NCBI GenBank assembly: GCA_026390695.1
Contig: JAPLFL010000118.1
Span: forward strand, 1-64,000
Source: Candidatus Kapaibacterium sp.
GTDB taxonomy: Bacteria; Bacteroidota; Ignavibacteria; Kapaibacteriales; UBA2268
Direction: 5' to 3'
DNA: 64,000 nt
This document shows positions 54,230 through 63,109 of this stretch, piece after piece (the first letter of the stretch is position 1; every line of letters starts with the position of its first letter). The notes beneath the pieces are model-generated. The model was not told where the DNA came from, searched no databases, and worked only from the letters and a program-made list of their open reading frames with translations. The position numbers and the translations under genes were made by a program.

Positions 54230-56314
54230 ATGAACCAAATTTTTAATCTTGAAAAAAATGCTCAACAAATTGAACTAATCAATCTATGTGCAAATAATTT
54301 GAACTTAGAGATTGGCACCATTATATGCGTATCGGGAGAACAGGGATTTGGAAAATCGCATTTATTAAATATTTTAGAAAAAGAATTAGGCTCAAAAGTT
54401 CCGCATGCACTTATAGCTCAGTCACAGTGTTTAGCGCCAATAGGCAACTTCAAACTTGCTCAGATTCAGCCATTACTCCCGATTATTCAGGTTATTGAGC
54501 AACTTGCTACAAATAAGGAATCTTCTCCTGAAAAAAAATTCGCAATCAGTACAGGTATGACTGTTCTTGCGTCGCTCCCTATAGCAGGTGAACTTTTTTA
54601 TGCTTTTAAAGAAATATCCAAAGATTATAAACAATTAAAAAGTGAAAAACAGGCAAAGAAGGAAAATACATCTACTGATGTTGTTAAGGATTATTTTAAT
54701 GTAATTTCTTTGATTGCTGAAAAAACCCCACTGCTAATTCTGATTGATGACATTCACTGGAGCGATATCCAGACGATACAACTTATTAATCTGTTTGCTC
54801 AAAATATTAATAAAAGTAAAGTCACACTCGTATTAACGTTCAGACAAAGTGTTTTGCAGAGCAGTGCTTCTCCCATGCTTACATTTATTGATGAGTATTC
54901 AAAAAATAATAATGAAATAATCTTTGTTCAGTTAGAACCATTCTCACTCAAACAGATTCATTCGGTATGTTCAAGACAATTTGTTGATTATAAACCTAAT
55001 AAAGAATTTGAAGAATGGCTGTTAAGCCGTACTCATGGCATCCCAGCAGTTGTTCTTGAATATTGCAATTTTTTTCGGAACCATAATCCTTTCAATGAAA
55101 ACGGTAGTCTTTCAGAAAATTTTTATAATAGTGATTTCGTCCCTGCAAGTCTCCATGCCGCTTTTGCTCAGAATCTTGAAATTCTGACCGAAGAAGAACG
55201 TAATACATTATCTGTGTGCTCATCCGAAGGGGTTGAGTTTACTGTTTCTATTGTTTCAAATCTTTTAAATTCGGATTTTTTAACAACAATAAAGAAACTT
55301 CGAGCACTTCAGAATAAAACCGGAGTTATTCTTAGCATTGGGACCAAAATTCGATATGGAATCAAAACTACTGTTTATCGCTTTACTCAAGGATTTTATC
55401 ATTCTTATTTTCAAAAATCTTTGGAATATGAAGAACATATTGCTCTTCAAACACAAATTACAGCTTTATTAAAACAAAAATACGAAGAAGCTGAAAATGA
55501 GGAAGTCAAACAGCATATAGCTCCTTTCCTTGCAGCACACAGTGCTGAATCAGGAGATAATGAAACTGCAAAACAAGCACTTTTAGCATGTGCAGAAGCT
55601 GCCGAAAAATATGGGGACACTGACTCAGTATTAGCAGCATATAAAGATTATCAGGAAATTATACAAAATTCCCAAACTCCTAACGATAAGGAAGACACTG
55701 AAAATCTTGCTTTTCAGGAATTAATTCGTAAATCATTAGCTCAAAATCCTAATTTGTTAGATTCAGTATCAAAGCTGGAAGAGGATGATTTCAGTAAAAT
55801 TATTTCAAAAGCAGTTAATTTTAACGATGTAAGAAAAGTTTTAGTTTCAGAATATTTAAAAGATAAATTTACTGTGGTAGCCGATTTAGCACAATCTTAT
55901 CTTGAAAAGAAAGATGCAGACCTCGATGATTCACAAAAATCCCAATTATATTCCATTGCTTCCAAAGCTCGGTTTGATAGTGGCAATATCCTTGATGCCG
56001 CTAACTTATGCTCGACAGCATTGGATCTGGCTTATAATTGTAAAGATTCGGCAGCTCTTTGCTTTGCTCTCAATACAAAGGCTCTTATTGAATTTAAAAA
56101 AGGAGGTTATCATTCCGCTCATCAATTTATTGTAAAATCAGCCAAGGAAGCAGTTAAAATGCCAATCGAACTCCGATTACTTACAATTGCTAACATTGCA
56201 ATTATTATGAAAGAAAACAAAGATAAAGATAACAGAAGGTATGCTGAAACAGCCAGAAGACTTTGCTATGAGCTGAATTTCAGAGAGTTTGCAGATGTTT
56301 TAACAGATTTTTAA
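54230..56314 (+). CDS. AAA/STAND-type ATPase with TPR-like repeats
   Basis: 694 residues from ATG 54230 (a GTG at 54227 is just before it). The P-loop is SGEQGFGKSHLL (about 35-46) and Walker B is LLILIDDIHWSD (about 178-189), then TLVLTFRQSV. This is the MalT/ORC-like AAA_16 group. Residues 420-690 are helical repeats of the TPR type (DLAQSYLEKKDADLDD, ALCFALNTKALIEFKKGGYHSAHQFI). No DNA-binding or nuclease effector domain is evident at either end. It might be a signal-responsive scaffold; the role is unknown. It precedes murI by 15 bases. Confidence 0.75.
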   Translation: MNQIFNLEKNAQQIELINLCANNLNLEIGTIICVSGEQGFGKSHLLNILEKELGSKVPHALIAQSQCLAPIGNFKLAQIQPLLPIIQVIEQLATNKESSPEKKFAISTGMTVLASLPIAGELFYAFKEISKDYKQLKSEKQAKKENTSTDVVKDYFNVISLIAEKTPLLILIDDIHWSDIQTIQLINLFAQNINKSKVTLVLTFRQSVLQSSASPMLTFIDEYSKNNNEIIFVQLEPFSLKQIHSVCSRQFVDYKPNKEFEEWLLSRTHGIPAVVLEYCNFFRNHNPFNENGSLSENFYNSDFVPASLHAAFAQNLEILTEEERNTLSVCSSEGVEFTVSIVSNLLNSDFLTTIKKLRALQNKTGVILSIGTKIRYGIKTTVYRFTQGFYHSYFQKSLEYEEHIALQTQITALLKQKYEEAENEEVKQHIAPFLAAHSAESGDNETAKQALLACAEAAEKYGDTDSVLAAYKDYQEIIQNSQTPNDKEDTENLAFQELIRKSLAQNPNLLDSVSKLEEDDFSKIISKAVNFNDVRKVLVSEYLKDKFTVVADLAQSYLEKKDADLDDSQKSQLYSIASKARFDSGNILDAANLCSTALDLAYNCKDSAALCFALNTKALIEFKKGGYHSAHQFIVKSAKEAVKMPIELRLLTIANIAIIMKENKDKDNRRYAETARRLCYELNFREFADVLTDF

Positions 56315-56329
56315 TTTTAGGAAATTTAA

Positions 56330-57154
56330 GTGAATAAAGTAAGCCCAATAGGTGTTTTCGACTCCGGAATCGGTGGATTAAGTGTACTAAAGCAATTAAT
56401 GAGATTTCTACCAAATGAAAAATTTATATATCTAGGTGATACTGCTCGTGTGCCTTACGGTAATAGAACGCCGGAAATAATCAGACAATACTCAAAGGAA
56501 TGCACAAAATTTCTAATTGAAAAAGGTGTGAAATTAATAGTCGTAGCATGCAATACAGCATCATCTGTCGCGTTAGATGCAATTAGAAGCATCTCAGATG
56601 TACCTGTAATTGGAATGATACAACCTGCAGCAATTGCAGCCATTCGTGCAACTAATAACGGAAAAATTGGGATTATTGGCACAAGAGCCACTATTGCGAG
56701 TAAATCTTATTCAAATGGTATCTTGGGTTTGCCCGACTCAAATAAAGTTGAATTAATTTCAGTTGCTTGTCCTTTATTTGTGCCATTGGTAGAGGAAGGA
56801 TGGCTCCGTCATGCAGTAACTCGTCAGGTAGCTGTTGAATATCTGTCTCCTCTAATTGAAAATAAAACTGATACTATTATATTGGGATGCACACATTATC
56901 CACTGCTATTGCCTTTATTGAACGAACTAATGCTGGGAGTGACTTTCATTGATTCCGGTGAGCATGCCTCCGTAGCGTCATTGCGTCAACTTGCTGAGTT
57001 AGACCTTTTGTCTGGAGAAAGTACTGAACTTCTAAAAAAACCTGAAATAAAATTTTATGTAACGGATGTTCCAACCCAGTTTATAGATACTGCACTCCGT
57101 TTTCTTGGCTTTGCGACCGAACATCCGGAAATTGTAGATATTAGTTCAATTTAA
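56330..57154 (+). CDS. murI: Glutamate racemase
   Basis: 274 residues, makes D-glutamate for peptidoglycan. Catalytic cysteines are in VVACNTASS (about 72) and LGCTHYPLL (about 185). D7-like and S residues of FDSGIGGLSVLKQL and LGDTARVPYGNR, plus GMIQPAA, are typical. GTG start with AGGAA a few bases upstream. It closely follows the AAA-TPR gene. Confidence 0.95.
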   Translation: MNKVSPIGVFDSGIGGLSVLKQLMRFLPNEKFIYLGDTARVPYGNRTPEIIRQYSKECTKFLIEKGVKLIVVACNTASSVALDAIRSISDVPVIGMIQPAAIAAIRATNNGKIGIIGTRATIASKSYSNGILGLPDSNKVELISVACPLFVPLVEEGWLRHAVTRQVAVEYLSPLIENKTDTIILGCTHYPLLLPLLNELMLGVTFIDSGEHASVASLRQLAELDLLSGESTELLKKPEIKFYVTDVPTQFIDTALRFLGFATEHPEIVDISSI

Positions 57155-57173
57155 AATATCGGGATATGAAAAT

Positions 57174-57785
57174 CTAAAGATATAGTCTGTTTCTGATAAT
57201 ATAATCTTCAACCACATCAGGAACTAATTCACTAAAAGGTTCTCCCATACTGATTCTCCTGCGTATTTCAGAAGCAGATATATCCATTAACTCATTTTCT
57301 AAAATAATTGGAGGTTTACTCTTTAAAAATAAATCATCCAAATATTTATTATATTGGTTTCCCAGAAATTCGCCAGGGCGGCTGGCTATACATAAGTCAA
57401 CCAAGTCAAGAATTTTATTATAATCCTTCCATTTCTGAAAATCATAGAACTGGTCTGAACCAATTAGTAAAAAAAGTTGCGAATCCGGAAATTTGTTATG
57501 AAAATAATTTATTGTATCAATTGTGTATGAAATACATGATCTATTGGTTTCATAGTCTTCAATAAAAAGCTGCTTATTAGTGCCAATAGCCGCTTTTAAC
57601 ATAGCAAGCCGGTGTTTAGCCGTCATTATAGTTTTGTTGTCAGAATTTGCCTTAAAAGGGGAAATAAATGCAGGTACAAAAAAGCAAAAATTTAAATTAA
57701 GTTGTTCAGTAAAAATTTCTGCAATTTTAAGATGTGCTTTATGAACAGGGTTAAATGTTCCACCAAAAATCCCTATTTTTTCCAA
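57174..57785 (-). CDS. nadD: Nicotinate-nucleotide adenylyltransferase
   Basis: NadD, 203 residues, makes deamido-NAD from nicotinate mononucleotide and ATP. Nucleotidyltransferase motif GIFGGTFNPVHKAHL is at the N-terminus; FLLIGSDQFYDFQKWKDY is the usual central block and MDISASEIRRRI is the C-terminal ISxxxxR motif. Its ATG overlaps the end of the upstream lipoprotein gene by 13 bases. Confidence 0.95.
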   Translation of the reverse strand: MEKIGIFGGTFNPVHKAHLKIAEIFTEQLNLNFCFFVPAFISPFKANSDNKTIMTAKHRLAMLKAAIGTNKQLFIEDYETNRSCISYTIDTINYFHNKFPDSQLFLLIGSDQFYDFQKWKDYNKILDLVDLCIASRPGEFLGNQYNKYLDDLFLKSKPPIILENELMDISASEIRRRISMGEPFSELVPDVVEDYIIRNRLYL

Positions 57786-58300
57786 AACTTTTTGCTTCCA
57801 ATATAAGTGAAAATCTCTGTTTCAAGTAGTCCTGTTGATAGGCAATACACTTCCCCTTCAATGTCCGGAAATGGATTTTTAAAAATAAGCATAATTTCTA
57901 ATTTGCAAGTTTTATCATTACCTTTTAATAGGAGGCTAAGCTGCAAATTGCGTGCAACCTGTTCAATATTTTTCGAAATACCGCAGTCAAAGTACCTTTT
58001 ACTAACCTTATATCCATGTAATACGGCAAATTTAACTCCAGATAGAATTGTAATATCTTCATTGCAGGTGATATACAATTCTCTACCAGATTTATTTGAA
58101 TCATTAGTAGAAATTTTATTTGTAAAATTATTGATTGATAACCACTCTGAGAGCCGTTTACTAACTGAATCAAAACTCTGGTCAAAAACTCGGTCACTTG
58201 AAAATAAATATTCTTTAGGTTTAATATATTTTCTTGTAGAAGTGCATGAAATCAATAAAATGCTAACAATAACAAAAAAAATATATGTTGTTTTACTCAT
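57773..58300 (-). CDS. Lipoprotein resembling the integrative-element cargo lipoprotein
   Basis: 175 residues. The signal peptide TTYIFFVIVSILLISC gives a lipidated cysteine at about residue 19. The family is unknown to me. The C-terminal half shares DCGI, a run of charged residues, and CLSTGLLETEIFTYI with the protein at 47411-47902 (DCGY, CISTGLFESSLYDYL). A CxSTG motif followed by an acidic E-x-x-x-x-x-Y pattern is the best shared mark. It is co-transcribed with nadD, with which it overlaps. Confidence 0.72.
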   Translation of the reverse strand: MSKTTYIFFVIVSILLISCTSTRKYIKPKEYLFSSDRVFDQSFDSVSKRLSEWLSINNFTNKISTNDSNKSGRELYITCNEDITILSGVKFAVLHGYKVSKRYFDCGISKNIEQVARNLQLSLLLKGNDKTCKLEIMLIFKNPFPDIEGEVYCLSTGLLETEIFTYIGSKKFWKK

Positions 58301-58401
58301 ATTATAAACATTTCATTAAGAAATGATATAAATAAAAATTCAATCAATAATATCAACATTCAGCTTTATTATTTTATAAAATTTACAACTTTCAACTTAA
58401 A

Positions 58402-59340
58402 TTACTCCTGCATTGGATTATCAGTTTTTGTCAAATCAATAAATTCAATACAAATTTTCATTGCCATGGAGTTCTCATCTGGTAAGGGTTGCAATTTGGC
58501 AAATTTGACCAGATCAGCAGATCTAAGCATACTACTGAATTTATTAATTAATTTCATCTCAACTTGAGTTTTACTTAGATTTTGTTCGATATCTTCAGTT
58601 ACCATCTCAAGAGCAGGGAAGCCCATTTGTCGCTCAATATAAAGCCTAATAATATCTGTGAGTCGAATATAGTAATGTTTAACGTGACCTTTTTGCCAAA
58701 GCTTTTCTGAATCTAATTGGTGCAGTGCTTCAAGAGCCATGATATGTGCTGGAATTGAAGGATCATATTTCAAATCCAGTTTCTGTTCTTTCTTTCTGAA
58801 ATGTTTAATCAGATAAAATATAATAATTACAAGAGCAGCTATGCCTAATAGAATTCCAAAATATGGGAGCAAATCGCTCCATATAAGTGATTCCTTCAAA
58901 GGCGGCTTAATATCTTTATATGCTTTGGAGGTATCAACCTGAATTCCGAAAAATTTAATATACAAAGACTCAGTTTGGAGAGGAAATGGTTCCTGAAAGC
59001 CTTTTTTCTCATACATGAATGTGAATGGAGGAATCACAACCTGACCGCTGTCAAAGCTCGAGATAATAAGGGTTTGTCGCATTGATCCGACTTTTCCTGA
59101 ATCAAGTGTATCAATTTTAGATTTGTTGAGAAATTCAATTTTTCCGATTGAGTCAGGAATTTGAGGCCATATTACATGTAAATTTTTATCATATTTGAGT
59201 TCTATATGCAATTTTATATGATCACCTATTAAGCCCTGATTAGTATCTGCACGAAGATGAACTTCAATATTATCAGCCTGTAATTTGGCATTCAGAGCTG
59301 CATATAATAAGATCAGCATAAATATTGTGAATTTTTTCAT
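58402..59340 (-). CDS. BatD-like periplasmic/membrane protein
   Basis: 312 residues from ATG 59340; an in-frame ATG at 59364 would add eight residues before the signal peptide. After the signal peptide (KKFTIFMLILLYAALNAKLQA) comes a beta-sandwich domain (NIEVHLRADTNQGLIGDHIKLHIELKYD; about 25-140), one membrane helix (about 160-182; YFGILLGIAALVIIIFYLI) and a cytosolic helical tail. This is the layout of BatD/DUF4381-type proteins of the MoxR-Bat group. BatA is at 38.1 kb, so they are not adjacent. Confidence 0.65.
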   Translation of the reverse strand: MKKFTIFMLILLYAALNAKLQADNIEVHLRADTNQGLIGDHIKLHIELKYDKNLHVIWPQIPDSIGKIEFLNKSKIDTLDSGKVGSMRQTLIISSFDSGQVVIPPFTFMYEKKGFQEPFPLQTESLYIKFFGIQVDTSKAYKDIKPPLKESLIWSDLLPYFGILLGIAALVIIIFYLIKHFRKKEQKLDLKYDPSIPAHIMALEALHQLDSEKLWQKGHVKHYYIRLTDIIRLYIERQMGFPALEMVTEDIEQNLSKTQVEMKLINKFSSMLRSADLVKFAKLQPLPDENSMAMKICIEFIDLTKTDNPMQE

Positions 59341-59502
59341 AATATTTTCAAGAAATTTGAACATAAAATATATATTGACGAAAATTTTTCATCAGTTATT
59401 GGATTTAACTTTTTTAATGTCATAAATTAATTATTGTGGATTGGTTTTGATTTATTTGAAACTATTTTTTATTTATAATTAATGACAAAACTAAAGAAAT
59501 CT

Positions 59503-59799
59503 ATGGAAAAAGTTTTTTTATTGCTATCAGTTATAATACTATTGTCTTGCGACAATCAATCTGCTAATGATAGGCCGGTTTCTGCAACAATTACTGGATT
59601 TGATTATACTTATTGCGGATGTTGTTTAGGTTGGATTATAATGGTTGATGATATTAAATATAAAGTACGACAAATACCACAAGATGGAAATTATAAAATC
59701 GACACAGCTTCGTTGCCGCTGGAAGTATTGATTTCATTTAATAAGAATACAAGCAACTGTTCAAATATTATCGAAATTACAAAAATCCGTAAGAAGTAG
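59503..59799 (+). CDS. Small lipoprotein with CxCC motif, unknown function
   Basis: 98 residues from ATG 59503; an earlier ATG at 59482 adds MTKLKKS. The signal peptide EKVFLLLSVIILLSC is a good lipoprotein signal. The mature part contains FDYTYCGCCLGWIIMVDDIKYKVRQIP and a lone cysteine near the end (NTSNCSNIIEI). The CGCC could bind metal or form disulfides. No family recognised. It stands alone between two minus-strand genes. Confidence 0.6.
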   Translation: MEKVFLLLSVIILLSCDNQSANDRPVSATITGFDYTYCGCCLGWIIMVDDIKYKVRQIPQDGNYKIDTASLPLEVLISFNKNTSNCSNIIEITKIRKK

Positions 59800-59862
59800 T
59801 GCAACAGTACATCATTCTAAGAAACAGATTTTCATATCTTATATCTTGGAACTAAATCATTC

Positions 59863-60837
59863 CTACTTCTCTACCGGCGGTGGCTCTCGTAGCAGCAGTT
59901 CGCCAGGATTTTCAGACCAAGTGCGCAATGTACGTCTAAATTGTTTATTTGATAATTTCAATTGTTCCAGTACATCATTGAAATTCAAAATTGTGCTCTC
60001 AAAGCTGTACGACATGAGCTGAAGTGAGTTTCTGGCATCTGTTAAAGTGGAATCGTACTTCATAAAAGCACTTTTCAAATAGCTGTTTAATTTAAAATCA
60101 TCCATATTCCTATTGAGAATAGAAGTGAATTTCTTCAGATCCTCAGTAGCTTCCAAAAGTTCAGTACTCGCTTTTGACACATTTCCGAGTATATGAGTTG
60201 TATCTGCACGAGCCATGATAGCCGTCAAATGTTCGCTCGACTGACGTATATTTGCCAGTGCATTAATCATATCTTGATTTTTGAAAAAATCACTCGTGCT
60301 CTGTAAAAAGTTGATAGTTTCACCGGTAAGTGCTTCAAGATCAAATTTTGTAAGCTTTGTCATAACTTGTCTGGCAGCAGTTTCAAATTCATCGATACCG
60401 GATGGGGATGAATGAATCAATGGAAAAGGAGCTTTGAAATTTAAATAAGGATGTTGTTCTAAAAGGAAAGTTTTATTCGGATAGAATAATTGCAGGAATT
60501 TACCTCCGGTAATACCAGCTATTTCAGCTTTTACTCTGAGTGAATCGCTTATATTTAATATTCTGTCAATTTGCATAATAACTTCAATCAACTTACCATC
60601 AGTTGCAACGCGAATTTTACTTACTGTTCCTACTGGTACTCCCAGATATTTAACCGAAGATCCGGTCTCCAAGCCCTCAACGGATCCTTCAAAATATGTG
60701 ACGAAATAAATCCGTTCCTTTAAAAATTGGGATGCACCGAGCCAGAATATAGCTAAAACAAGTACAAATGTTCCGATGGTAACGAAAAGTCCGATTAAAA
60801 ACGGGCTGTTAATGCGTCGTGAGGCTATTTTTGTCAT
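59863..60837 (-). CDS. MCE/MlaD-family lipid-transport protein
   Basis: 324 residues. One N-terminal membrane helix (about 13-33) anchors a single MCE domain (about 38-120; VTYFEGSVEGLETGSSVKYLGVPVGTVSKI), followed by a long helical region (150-300), as in MlaD-type substrate-binding proteins that carry phospholipids between membranes. No MlaE/MlaF permease or ATPase gene adjoins it in this window. The end, ENPGELLLREPPPVEK, is a common MCE-protein C-terminus in Bacteroidota. Confidence 0.88.
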   Translation of the reverse strand: MTKIASRRINSPFLIGLFVTIGTFVLVLAIFWLGASQFLKERIYFVTYFEGSVEGLETGSSVKYLGVPVGTVSKIRVATDGKLIEVIMQIDRILNISDSLRVKAEIAGITGGKFLQLFYPNKTFLLEQHPYLNFKAPFPLIHSSPSGIDEFETAARQVMTKLTKFDLEALTGETINFLQSTSDFFKNQDMINALANIRQSSEHLTAIMARADTTHILGNVSKASTELLEATEDLKKFTSILNRNMDDFKLNSYLKSAFMKYDSTLTDARNSLQLMSYSFESTILNFNDVLEQLKLSNKQFRRTLRTWSENPGELLLREPPPVEK

Positions 60838-60875
60838 AAAAGTAAAATTATTTATTAACAGAAATCAAATATAAT

Positions 60876-60911
60876 AAAAAAAATCAACCCTATGGTTAAG
60901 CATAGGGTTGA
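60876..60911 (-). terminator. Terminator after the OPT transporter gene
   Basis: On the minus strand a perfect 11-bp stem (60911-60901 with 60894-60884) with a six-base loop is followed by eight T (60883-60876). It lies about 45 bases after the stop of the transporter gene. Confidence 0.92.
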
Positions 60912-60956
60912 GAAATAATTACCGTTAAAGATATACTATCTTTCCAATGGAAATAA

Positions 60957-63020
60957 TTACATATTCATCGGTGTAGCTGGTTCATCCGGGCTACCGGCTT
61001 TTTTCAAAGGTATGAAAATCATAACCAAGGCAATGATTGTTAAAATTACAAGACTGATGGCAAACGGAGGATTAGCAAAAATCTCCAAAAATTTAATTTC
61101 TGCAATTTTGAAAGGAGCAATACCAAGTCCGGTCAGTGCCTCTCCTGCAATAAATCCCGCTGCAAGCAGTACTCCAATATTTTCGATTCTTGCACGCTGG
61201 GATTCATTATAACCACGTTTAGCACAGATCATATCGACAACTCCTTTAACCAGACCGCCTAAGAAAATTGCGAAAGTTGTGCCAAGTGGTAAATACATAC
61301 CCACACTAACAAGCATAGGGCTGCGAACTTGCATCAAAATAAAGCCCAAGCCCATCAGCATCCCGACTATAATTAGCGGCCATGCCATTTGCCCATCAAC
61401 AATACCGATGGATAGCATTGACATCAATCCGGCTTGAGGAGCGGATAATTTTTCGCTTCCGAATCCACCGACATAACCTTTTTGGATACCTTCTGCAATG
61501 TCGGCTTGATTTAGGAAATTTAAAACTAAAAACATAACAGCGCCCGATAGCACTACTCCAATTAAATCACCAACTTGCATTTTCCATGGAGTTCCACCTA
61601 AAATGTGTCCGGCTTTTAAATCCTGAAGCATTTCTCCTGCAACTGCTGCTGCTACGCATACGATAGCTGCTACACCAAGTACAGCCGCAACTCCGCCATG
61701 AAGTTTATCAACACCTAATAAGACCATTATTAAGGCTGTTACTACCAATGTTGTCAATGTGAGTCCACTGATTGGATTATTACTTGATCCCATAATACCA
61801 ACTAAATAACCGGAAATTGCTGCAAAGAAAAATGCTAACACAATCAAGGCGGTTGCCGCTGCTAATGCAGGAACAAAATCGGTATGAAACATAAATTTTG
61901 TAATACAGAATGTAGCAATAGCTGCACCGGCTATTCCAATCATTATCCAAGAGAATTTAATATCTTTGTCTGTCCGGTCAGTAACTACTGCAGATCCTGA
62001 GGCTGCTTTTTTAACATCACCTACTGAACGGCCAATACCGGCAATCAAACTTTTACGCATTTTAAACAAAGTAAAACCTGCACCCATCAACATACCGCCA
62101 ATAGCGATTGGTTTTACGATGTACTTCCATATCGAAACGGCAGTACTAATCCAGGCTTTGTTATATGCGTCTTGCATAGACAAACCGGGATTTGATTGCA
62201 TAAAACCATTTGCCATTCCTGAAATATCAAGATTCGGTCCTAAAAAATAGAGGATAATCGGTACGAGTAATCCCCATGCAATAAGCCCACCACTGAAGTT
62301 TAATGCACCGAGTTTTGGACCGATAATATAGCCAACACCCATATAAGCTGGACTAATTTCAGGTGAACTGAGTAATAATCCGCCCTGGCCGCTGAATTTA
62401 GTAGCCGTAATTGTTTGTTTTGAGAAATAAAGAAAATCTCTCCAGCTTTCAGCAAAAAATTTAAATTCTGCTAATAATTTTATAAATGCACCTGCAGCCA
62501 TGGCACTGAATAAATAAACAGAACCGGTTCCACCGGTACGACCAGTTTTATGAATTTCTGCTGCTGCAACTGATTCCGGAAAAGGAAGCTCTGCATCTTC
62601 AACCATTACACGGCGCAATAGAGCGACAAACATAATTCCCAAAATACCACCGACTATTAAAATCAATGATGCTGTGATATAATGACCAGATGAACTGAAA
62701 TCATCTTTCCACAAACCTGAAATAAAAAATGCAGGTAATGTAAATATAGCTCCTGCAGCTACAGATTCGCCTATCGAACCTACTGTACGTGCAAAATTTT
62801 CCTCTAATATAGAGCCTTTCAATACTTTCAATAATGCCATACCTATAACGGCTGCCGGATAAGTGGCTGCAATTGTCATTCCTGCGCGTAATCCCAAATA
62901 GGCATTAGCCGCACCAAGAATAACCGACATGACAAGACCGATTAGTAAAGCTCTTAAAGTGAATTCAGCCATAGTCGATTCATTAGAGACAAATGGTACA
63001 AATTTCTTTGCTTCTGACAT
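60957..63020 (-). CDS. OPT-family oligopeptide/metal-chelate transporter
   Basis: 687 residues with about 14-16 membrane helices. Family marks: ALLIGLVMSVILGAANAYLGLRAGMTIAATYPAAVIGMALLK, LPFPESVAAAEIHKTGRTGG, AAISGYLVGIMGSSNNPISGLT, and AGEMLQDLKAGHILGGTPWKMQ, which together are typical of OPT oligopeptide transporters. Substrates may be peptides or metal-siderophore complexes. The ATG at 63020 has GGGAG five bases upstream; the ATG at 63032 lies inside that ribosome site, so the shorter start is preferred. Confidence 0.9.
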   Translation of the reverse strand: MSEAKKFVPFVSNESTMAEFTLRALLIGLVMSVILGAANAYLGLRAGMTIAATYPAAVIGMALLKVLKGSILEENFARTVGSIGESVAAGAIFTLPAFFISGLWKDDFSSSGHYITASLILIVGGILGIMFVALLRRVMVEDAELPFPESVAAAEIHKTGRTGGTGSVYLFSAMAAGAFIKLLAEFKFFAESWRDFLYFSKQTITATKFSGQGGLLLSSPEISPAYMGVGYIIGPKLGALNFSGGLIAWGLLVPIILYFLGPNLDISGMANGFMQSNPGLSMQDAYNKAWISTAVSIWKYIVKPIAIGGMLMGAGFTLFKMRKSLIAGIGRSVGDVKKAASGSAVVTDRTDKDIKFSWIMIGIAGAAIATFCITKFMFHTDFVPALAAATALIVLAFFFAAISGYLVGIMGSSNNPISGLTLTTLVVTALIMVLLGVDKLHGGVAAVLGVAAIVCVAAAVAGEMLQDLKAGHILGGTPWKMQVGDLIGVVLSGAVMFLVLNFLNQADIAEGIQKGYVGGFGSEKLSAPQAGLMSMLSIGIVDGQMAWPLIIVGMLMGLGFILMQVRSPMLVSVGMYLPLGTTFAIFLGGLVKGVVDMICAKRGYNESQRARIENIGVLLAAGFIAGEALTGLGIAPFKIAEIKFLEIFANPPFAISLVILTIIALVMIFIPLKKAGSPDEPATPMNM

Positions 63021-63109
63021 ATATTCTCCCATTATAAAAAAATGATTTATTAATTATACAAATGAACTATATTTTCAATAAAATTTAACCCTCAACTTTA
63101 TAAACTTAT

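Noticed and set aside
57807-58307. Plus-strand frame of 166 codons opposite the lipoprotein near nadD
   Set aside because: The minus-strand frame has a proper lipoprotein signal and a paralogue in the window; the plus-strand frame has neither.
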